Shown piece after piece: positions 1 through 5,888 of a stretch of 9,752 nucleotides of DNA (positions are counted from its first letter, which is position 1; every line of letters starts with the position of its first letter). Made by a program: the position numbers and the translations under genes. The notes below the pieces were generated by a model that ran no database searches, was not told the origin of the DNA, and was given only the letters and a program-made list of their open reading frames with translations. The DNA lies in the NCBI GenBank assembly GCA_002085035.1, contig MZGM01000051.1:1-9752 (forward strand). The letters are read 5' to 3'. Source of the stretch: Candidatus Zhuqueibacterota bacterium 4484_219. Its GTDB lineage: Bacteria; Zhuqueibacterota; JdFR-76; 4484-219.

Positions 1-653
1 GTTTCAATCATTTTCTGTCTGTATTCATTAGCAATTTCCCTTAAACCTTTAGGAATTTCGATTTCTTCCCACCTTTGCCCCAGAGTTTCTTCATGGTAAA
101 CAACGCCGCGCATAGAAACCAGATCTATTATTCCGGTAAACATATCTGCTTGGCCCATAGGGAGCTGTAAAGGCAATGGGACAGCTCCTAATCTGTCTTC
201 CATCATCTGAATAACATTGTAAAAATCAGCACCTACTCTGTCCATCTTATTAACAAAAGCAATGCGAGGTACTCGATATTTATCTGCTTGTCGCCATACA
301 GTTTCCGATTGAGGTTCCACACCACCAACTGCGCAAAAAATGACAATTCCTCCATCTAAGACTCTCAGAGCACGTTCCACCTCTGCAGTGAAATCTACGT
401 GCCCTGGCGTATCGATAATATTTATCCGATAATTTTTCCAAAAGCAGGTTACAGATGCCGAGGTAATAGTAATCCCTCGCTCTTTTTCTTGTTCCATCCA
501 ATCGGTAGTAGTAGAGCCTTCATCCACTTCGCCCATTCGATGAATCCGACCAGTATAGAACAGAATTCGTTCCGTTGTAGTAGTTTTGCCGGCGTCGATA
601 TGAGCCATAATGCCGATATTTCGTGTCCGCTCTATTGGATACTCTCGTGCCAT
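1..653 (-). CDS. fusA: Elongation factor G, N-terminal part (runs off left edge)
   Basis: EF-G is the ribosomal GTPase that drives translocation of tRNA and mRNA after peptide transfer and, with RRF, splits ribosomes for recycling. The frame is open from ATG at 653 to the window edge, giving 217 residues of a protein usually near 690-700, so only the GTPase domain is seen. Visible motifs are the P-loop AHIDAGKT (residues 17-24), RGITI with the switch I threonine (59-63), DTPGH (81-85) and NKMD (135-138). The start matches the usual EF-G N terminus (MAREYPIERTRNIGIMAHID). A modest AAAGGT Shine-Dalgarno lies about 13 nt upstream. It follows rpsG by 51 nt, the normal str-operon order. Just before switch I it reads STTTDW where most housekeeping EF-Gs have an ATMDW-type motif. 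The family call is secure; the exact EF-G subfamily is less so. Confidence 0.97.
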   Translation of the reverse strand, partial: MAREYPIERTRNIGIMAHIDAGKTTTTERILFYTGRIHRMGEVDEGSTTTDWMEQEKERGITITSASVTCFWKNYRINIIDTPGHVDFTAEVERALRVLDGGIVIFCAVGGVEPQSETVWRQADKYRVPRIAFVNKMDRVGADFYNVIQMMEDRLGAVPLPLQLPMGQADMFTGIIDLVSMRGVVYHEETLGQRWEEIEIPKGLREIANEYRQKMIE

Positions 654-704
654 ATTGTTCTAATTTACCTTTCATAACCCAAGTTGATCGTCGATTGCTT
701 TCAC

Positions 705-1175
705 TCACCATCGGAAATGTGCAAAAGCCTTATTTGCCTCGGCCATTCTGTGTGTATCTTCACGTTTTTTAATAGCCGCTCCTTCTTTTTTAGAAGCAGC
801 AATAATCTCGTTGGCCAGTTTCTCTGCCATAGTCTTCTCGGAACGTGCCTTGGCAGAATTTATTAGCCACCGCATAGCTAAAGCTATGCTACGGTCTGTG
901 GGTACCTCCACCGGTACCTGATAAGTAGCTCCCCCTACGCGCCTGGATTTTACTTCCAAAAGTGGCCGTACGTTCTCGATTGCTTTCTGGAAAACCTCTA
1001 AACCGTTTGCCTTGACCTTACTCTCGATAAGCTCCAGCGCAGTGTAAAAAATTGACTCGGCCACACTCTTCTTGCCACGCCGCATAATATTGTTAATAAA
1101 CTTTGCAGCTAATTGGCTATGATATTTAGGATCTGGTAATATTTCACGTTTCGGAACCCGTCTCCTTCTTGGCAT
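705..1175 (-). CDS. rpsG: Small ribosomal subunit protein uS7
   Basis: S7 is a primary 16S rRNA-binding protein that nucleates assembly of the 30S head and lines the E-site and mRNA exit region. The 156-residue product has the usual bacterial length. It shows the basic N terminus MPRRRRVPKREI, the GGATYQVPVEVP segment of the beta-hairpin region (about residues 80-91), the conserved RW.....AR helix, and the C-terminal EDTHRMAEANKAFAHFRW. The ATG at 1175 is supported by a GGAG Shine-Dalgarno (1181-1184) 5 nt upstream. It lies 30 nt after rpsL and 51 nt before fusA, so co-translation from one str mRNA is expected. In E. coli S7 represses its own operon by binding the rpsL-rpsG spacer; that spacer here is short and AT-rich, so the mechanism cannot be assumed. 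Confidence 0.98.
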   Translation of the reverse strand: MPRRRRVPKREILPDPKYHSQLAAKFINNIMRRGKKSVAESIFYTALELIESKVKANGLEVFQKAIENVRPLLEVKSRRVGGATYQVPVEVPTDRSIALAMRWLINSAKARSEKTMAEKLANEIIAASKKEGAAIKKREDTHRMAEANKAFAHFRW

Positions 1176-1205
1176 TTAAACTCCAATTTTTTTTCTAACT
1201 TGATA

Positions 1206-1577
1206 CTATTTCTTTAACTTTGTACCGTATTTGGAGCGACCATTTTTACGATCTTCAACACCAGCTGTATCCAGTGCACCCCTGATAATATGGTAACGAA
1301 CACCCGGTAGGTCTTTTACCCTGCCTCCTCGAATTAACACAATCGAGTGTTCTTGCAAATTATGACCCTCACCAGGAATGTAAGCTGTGACTTCTATTCC
1401 ATTAGTTAATCGTACCCGGGCTACCTTACGCAGAGCTGAATTAGGCTTTTTGGGTGTCGAAGTGTAAACCCGCGTACAAACTCCTCGTCTCTGAGGGCAG
1501 GCTCGCAAAGCAGGGACCTTGTTCTTCTTTGTTATTCTCTCCCTGCCAAACCGAATTAATTGATTGATGGTTGGCAA
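1206..1577 (-). CDS. rpsL: Small ribosomal subunit protein uS12, TTG start
   Basis: S12 sits at the decoding centre of the 30S subunit and helps monitor codon-anticodon pairing; it is the classical streptomycin-resistance locus. From TTG at 1577 the protein is 123 residues, the family's usual length, and begins (M)PTINQLIRFGRE. The strong AGGAGG at 1584-1589 lies 6 nt before this TTG, and the alternative upstream TTG at 1598 would add seven non-homologous residues and place the Shine-Dalgarno inside the gene. Conserved TPKKPNSALRKVARVRL (41-57) and GRVKDLPGVRYHIIRG (85-100) are present. Lys43 and Lys88 are both lysine, the streptomycin-sensitive state, and Asp89 is the position methylthiolated by RimO in E. 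coli. The stop is TAG. It follows rpoC by 84 nt, with a candidate promoter in the gap, and precedes rpsG by 30 nt. Confidence 0.97.
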   Translation of the reverse strand: MPTINQLIRFGRERITKKNKVPALRACPQRRGVCTRVYTSTPKKPNSALRKVARVRLTNGIEVTAYIPGEGHNLQEHSIVLIRGGRVKDLPGVRYHIIRGALDTAGVEDRKNGRSKYGTKLKK

Positions 1578-1583
1578 ATCATA

Positions 1584-1589
1584 CCTCCT
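1584..1589 (-). promoter_or_regulatory. Shine-Dalgarno AGGAGG that fixes the rpsL TTG start
   Basis: A perfect AGGAGG ends 6 nt before the TTG at 1577. An out-of-frame ATG at 1582 lies only 1 nt after it, too close for normal use, and would encode just eight residues before TAA. The spacing therefore selects TTG, in agreement with the S12 N-terminal consensus PTINQL. Confidence 0.85.
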
Positions 1590-1604
1590 GACAAACAAGC
1601 GTTA

Positions 1605-1633
1605 AATTTAATACAAATTTTCCTCTTTGTCAA
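1605..1633 (-). promoter_or_regulatory. Candidate sigma70-type promoter for rpsL-rpsG-fusA
   Basis: Read on the minus strand, a perfect TTGACA (1633-1628) is followed after 17 nt by TAAATT (1610-1605), a 4 of 6 match to TATAAT; TTAAAT at 16 nt spacing is an equal alternative. The whole element lies in the rpoC-rpsL gap. It would start RNA near 1598, leaving a leader of about 21 nt that contains the rpsL Shine-Dalgarno. The -35 match, spacing and position are seen directly; promoter activity is inferred. The gap is AT-rich, so a chance -10 match is possible, and Bacteroidota-type sigma factors would use a different consensus. Confidence 0.5.
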
Positions 1634-1661
1634 CAATTATTTTTCAAAATTTCAACATTCC

Positions 1662-4600
1662 TTACTTAACCAAATCAGCGTACTTATTTAAGCCTGTACC
1701 TGCAGGAATCAAATTGCCCATCACTACATTTTCCTTGAGCCCGTAGAGATAATCTACTTTACCGGCAATAGCTGCATCAGCTAAAACTCGAGTAGTTTCC
1801 TGGAAAGAAGCAGCCGAAATGAAACTTTCGGTAGACAACGCAGCTTTAGTAATCCCCAAGAGTATTGGTGTAAAAGTAGCAGGCTTGGGTGGTCTGGATT
1901 TCGCCAATCGCTTACCAGCTATGTCCAAACGTTTGTTGATTTTCTCAAACTCTTCCCGATCTACCAATTTATTCTGATGAAATTTAGAATCACCAGGATC
2001 AACAACTACCACTTTTTCCATTATTTTTTCATTATCTTGCAAGAAACGTGTTTTATCCACAATGTCGCCCTCAAGATACATGGTATCACCAGGATCTTCC
2101 ACACGCACTTTCTGAAGCATCTGACGTACAATAATTTCGATGTGCTTATCGTTAATCCGAACTCCCTGAAGCCTGTACACTTCCTGAATCTCATTAACCA
2201 AGTACTCTTGCACCTTATTAGGCCCAAGAATATTAAGAATATCCTGAGGTGCTACCGCACCTTCAGTGAGCTTCTCGCCAGCACTCACAATATCACCATC
2301 GTGGACTAACACGTGTTTACCGTATGGGATGACATAAACTCGTCTATCCATACCATCATGAGAGTTGACGATGAGCTTACGAACTCCCTTGCGTACCTCT
2401 CCGAATTCAACTACGCCATCAATTTCAGTGACGATCGCCGGGTCTTTGGGGCGACGTGCTTCGAACAACTCGGCCACTCGTGGTAATCCACCAGTGATGT
2501 CACGTGTTTTGGCTATCTCGCGCGGAATTCTTACTAACACATCACCAGCATGAACTTGTTGCCCATCGCGCACCATCAAAAAAGCACGGGTCGGGAGAAT
2601 ATGAGTTTCTAAATGCCTCCCCTCTTCATCAACAATCACAATTTGAGGACTCAAATTGCGATTACGTGTATCTATTATTACTCGTTGGCGTAAACCAGTG
2701 GTTTCATCCAATTCTTCTTTGTATGTTACATTTTCGACAATGTCCTCAAATTTTACCCTTCCGGTGTGAGTGCAGAGAATAGTAGCTGAGTAGGGATCCC
2801 ATCGGAACAAAACTTGGCCTTCTTCTACTGCCTGTCCATCTTCTACTGTGAGAATTGCACCATAGGGTACTACAAAGTTAGCAACCACACGATTATTTTC
2901 ATCAATGATCTTTATTCGTCCGTTCCGACGGGCAGAAATCGATGTGCCATCTTCTTGTTTAATGATACGCACATTTTCGTATTTGACCACTCCAGCAGTC
3001 TTAGCCACCACCTGAGATTGAGCTGCAATACGGCTGGCAGTACCACCGATGTGAAAAGTCCTTAAAGTCAATTGAGTACCTGGCTCACCAATACTTTGAG
3101 CAGCCATTATCCCTACTGCCTCACCAATATCTACCATTTTGCCAGTGGCTAAATTGCGCCCATAGCACTTGGCACACACACCAAGTGGTGCTTCACAGGT
3201 TAGCACCGAACGAATGTAAACCGATTCAATACCAGCGTTGGATATCCTATCGGCAATGTCTTCATCAATAAGTTGGCCAGCTTCAACAATAATTTCATCG
3301 GTTTCCGGATTAAACACGTCCTCGGCCGCTACCCGACCCAGGATACGATCACGCATCGGTTCAATTACTTCTTCTCCCTCTTTGAGATCAGAAATCCGCA
3401 ATCCCATAATCGTGCCACAATCTTCAATAGTGATGGTTACGTCCTGGGCCACATCAACCAACCGACGAGTTAGATAGCCAGCGTCGGCTGTCTTCAAAGC
3501 AGTGTCAGCCAAACCTTTGCGCGCTCCATGGGTAGAAATGAAGTACTCCAACACTGTCAAACCTTCTTTGAAGTTGGCAGTAATTGGCGACTCGATGATC
3601 TCGCCTATGGAACCTGTCATTTTCTTTTGCGGTTTTGCAAACAACCCCCGCATGCCGGCTAACTGACGAATTTGTTCTTTAGAGCCCCGTGCTCCTGAAT
3701 CGGCCATCATAAACAACGGATTAAATCCATCTTGTGACTTTCTCAAATGCACAAACATCTTCTCTGCAACTTCGTTAGTCGTATGAGTCCAAATATCGAT
3801 GATCTTGTTGTAACGCTCGCCATCAGTAATTATGCCACGTTCGTATTGATTCTGAATCTTTTCCACCATTTCATAGGCCTGTTCGACAAACTTATCCTTT
3901 TCCTCAGGAACTAAAACATCATCCATTCCAATAGTAGCACCTGATTTCATGGCATAGGTAAATCCAAGATCTTTCAGACGATCCAGGAATTTCACGGTTT
4001 CATAATTGCCCAATAGCTTGTAACAGTCTGCAACAATTTCTTCGATACGTTTTTTGGTTAAAAGTTCATTGATGAACTGCAACTTATCCGGAACTATCTG
4101 ATTAAATATCACTCGGCCGGTTGTAGTTTCTACCAGTTCACCATTAATTCGTACCTTAATCCGAGCATGTAATCCTACCTTTTGATCGTTGTAAGCAATA
4201 ATAACCTCATCCAGAGAAGAGAAGACCTTGCCTTCTCCAAGTTCACCTGGTTTTACCTTAGTTAAATAATAACACCCAATTACCATGTCTTGACTGGGAA
4301 TTGCCAGGGGTTTACCATGCGCTGGCGAAAGCACATTATGACTGGCAAGCATCAACACAGCGGCCTCGGCCTGGGCTTCATAGGAAAGAGGAATGTGAAC
4401 AGCCATCTGATCGCCGTCAAAATCAGCATTAAAAGCCGCACATACCAACGGATGAATACGAATAGCTTTACCTTCCACCAGCACTGGCTGAAAAGCTTGA
4501 ATCCCCAAACGGTGCAAAGTAGGTGCACGATTCAACATTACAGGATGATCTTCAATAACTTCTTCCAGAATATCCCAAACCTCTGGACCTTTACGTTCCA

Positions 4601-5840
4601 CCAGCTTTTTAGCACTCTTGACCGTTTTGACCAAACCACGTTCTACTAATCTGTTAATTACAAACGGCTTAAATAGCTCCAAAGCCATTTCTTTAGGCAA
4701 ACCGCATTCGTGTATTTTTAGCTCCGGTCCCACCACAATTACCGAACGTCCAGAATAGTCAATACGCTTTCCCAACAAATTCTGTCGGAAACGACCTTGC
4801 TTGCCTTTAAGCATGTCGGAAAGGGACTTCAAAGCCCGATTACCATCACTACGCACAGCCACAGTCTTGCGGCCATTGTCCAACAACGAATCCACCGCCT
4901 CTTGAAGCATCCGTCTTTCATTTTTGAGGATAACTTCTGGCGCCCTAATTTCCATCAGCTTTTTTAGTCGATTATTACGAATAATCACTCGTCGGTACAA
5001 ATCATTCAAGTCGGAGGTAGCAAAACGTCCGCCTTCCAGAGGTACTAATGGTCGAAGTTCAGGGGGAATAACTGGCAAAACCGTTAATACCATCCACTCT
5101 GGTTTATTAACCCGCCCTTCGTCACGTGGTTTAAAAGCCTCAATTACCTTAAGTCGCTTCAAAATCTCCATCTTACGTTGGAATGAGGTTTCAACACGTG
5201 CCTGTGCACGCAATTCGCTGGACAGTTGCTCAATATCGACCCGCTTTAGTAATTCTAAAATTGCTTCACCCCCGGTTTTAGCCACAAACTCGTCCTCAGA
5301 GTCCTTACCATCCGATTCAGCACCAAACTCGGACATCAATCGGTAGTATTCATCTTCGTTTATTAGTTCTTTTTCTTTCAGGCCACTGTTGCCCGGCTGG
5401 ATTACTACATAGGACTCATAATAGATGATTTTCTCTAAATCCTTAATAGAAAGACCAAGTATATAGCTAATTTTAGAAGGTAAGGATTTCCAGAACCAGA
5501 TGTGGACCACCGGGACTGCCAAAGTAATGTGTCCCATCCTCTCCCGTCGAACACTCTTGGTTGTTACTTCTACACCACACCGATCGCAGACAATCCCTTT
5601 ATAGCGAATACGCTTGTATTTACCACAATGACATTCGTAATCTTTTACCGGACCAAAAATCTTCTCGCAAAACAATCCATCCTTCTCTGGTTTATAGGAA
5701 CGATAATTAATTGTTTCTGGTTTTAGAACTTCTCCATGCGACCATTCCAAGATTTTATCCGGAGAAGCCAAACCGATATAAATGCGCGAAAAGCGTCGGT
5801 TGGTTGTACCTTTTTGAATGTCGGTTTTCATGGTTAACAA
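1662..5840 (-). CDS. rpoC: DNA-directed RNA polymerase subunit beta', TTG start
   Basis: Beta' forms the clamp and half of the active centre of RNA polymerase. From TTG at 5840 it has 1392 residues, close to E. coli (1407) and longer than Firmicutes forms. Visible in order (numbered from that start): N-terminal zinc site C70, C72, C85, C88; the catalytic NADFDGDQMAVH with Mg-binding Asp473, Asp475 and Asp477; the SGARGSKEQIRQLAGMRGL segment (about 715-733); the bridge helix (about 755-800); a second zinc site C808, C882, C889, C892; the trigger loop QSIGEPGTQLTLRTFHIGGT; a roughly 180-residue SI3-like insert (about 937-1115); and a C-terminal region with two DPGD modules. The start is chosen because GGAGG at 5849-5853 lies 8 nt before it. 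TTG at 5855 would contain that Shine-Dalgarno, and ATG at 5831 is 17 nt away. It follows rpoB by 48 nt, so the two are surely co-transcribed. Confidence 0.97.
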   Translation of the reverse strand: MLTMKTDIQKGTTNRRFSRIYIGLASPDKILEWSHGEVLKPETINYRSYKPEKDGLFCEKIFGPVKDYECHCGKYKRIRYKGIVCDRCGVEVTTKSVRRERMGHITLAVPVVHIWFWKSLPSKISYILGLSIKDLEKIIYYESYVVIQPGNSGLKEKELINEDEYYRLMSEFGAESDGKDSEDEFVAKTGGEAILELLKRVDIEQLSSELRAQARVETSFQRKMEILKRLKVIEAFKPRDEGRVNKPEWMVLTVLPVIPPELRPLVPLEGGRFATSDLNDLYRRVIIRNNRLKKLMEIRAPEVILKNERRMLQEAVDSLLDNGRKTVAVRSDGNRALKSLSDMLKGKQGRFRQNLLGKRIDYSGRSVIVVGPELKIHECGLPKEMALELFKPFVINRLVERGLVKTVKSAKKLVERKGPEVWDILEEVIEDHPVMLNRAPTLHRLGIQAFQPVLVEGKAIRIHPLVCAAFNADFDGDQMAVHIPLSYEAQAEAAVLMLASHNVLSPAHGKPLAIPSQDMVIGCYYLTKVKPGELGEGKVFSSLDEVIIAYNDQKVGLHARIKVRINGELVETTTGRVIFNQIVPDKLQFINELLTKKRIEEIVADCYKLLGNYETVKFLDRLKDLGFTYAMKSGATIGMDDVLVPEEKDKFVEQAYEMVEKIQNQYERGIITDGERYNKIIDIWTHTTNEVAEKMFVHLRKSQDGFNPLFMMADSGARGSKEQIRQLAGMRGLFAKPQKKMTGSIGEIIESPITANFKEGLTVLEYFISTHGARKGLADTALKTADAGYLTRRLVDVAQDVTITIEDCGTIMGLRISDLKEGEEVIEPMRDRILGRVAAEDVFNPETDEIIVEAGQLIDEDIADRISNAGIESVYIRSVLTCEAPLGVCAKCYGRNLATGKMVDIGEAVGIMAAQSIGEPGTQLTLRTFHIGGTASRIAAQSQVVAKTAGVVKYENVRIIKQEDGTSISARRNGRIKIIDENNRVVANFVVPYGAILTVEDGQAVEEGQVLFRWDPYSATILCTHTGRVKFEDIVENVTYKEELDETTGLRQRVIIDTRNRNLSPQIVIVDEEGRHLETHILPTRAFLMVRDGQQVHAGDVLVRIPREIAKTRDITGGLPRVAELFEARRPKDPAIVTEIDGVVEFGEVRKGVRKLIVNSHDGMDRRVYVIPYGKHVLVHDGDIVSAGEKLTEGAVAPQDILNILGPNKVQEYLVNEIQEVYRLQGVRINDKHIEIIVRQMLQKVRVEDPGDTMYLEGDIVDKTRFLQDNEKIMEKVVVVDPGDSKFHQNKLVDREEFEKINKRLDIAGKRLAKSRPPKPATFTPILLGITKAALSTESFISAASFQETTRVLADAAIAGKVDYLYGLKENVVMGNLIPAGTGLNKYADLVK

Positions 5841-5848
5841 GGGTAGAT

Positions 5849-5853
5849 CCTCC
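5849..5853 (-). promoter_or_regulatory. Shine-Dalgarno GGAGG that points to the rpoC TTG start
   Basis: GGAGG lies 8 nt before TTG at 5840 and 17 nt before the next in-frame ATG at 5831. The spacing favours TTG, giving an N terminus beginning (M)LTMKTD. ATG at 5831 remains possible and would shorten the protein by three residues. Confidence 0.65.
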
Positions 5854-5888
5854 AATTGGTTAAATCTTTCTCTAACTATGGATGAATT

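Noticed and set aside
280..711. Short minus-strand frames (280-501 and 520-711) that could suggest a broken fusA
   Set aside because: They are in the wrong frames. The true fusA frame is open without interruption from 653 to the left edge with all GTPase motifs, so there is no frameshift.
1582..1598. Longer S12 reading frame starting at TTG 1598
   Set aside because: The seven extra residues are not part of the S12 family, are encoded by the Shine-Dalgarno itself, and that TTG has no ribosome-binding site of its own.
1620..1661. Possible terminator between rpoC and rpsL
   Set aside because: The gap is AT-rich with no GC-rich inverted repeat followed by a T run, so I see no intrinsic terminator.
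4924..5346. A 140-codon plus-strand open frame, the longest antisense frame in the window
   Set aside because: It lies wholly inside rpoC on the opposite strand, is rich in Ser and Arg as expected of an antisense shadow, and has no recognisable domain or convincing start context.
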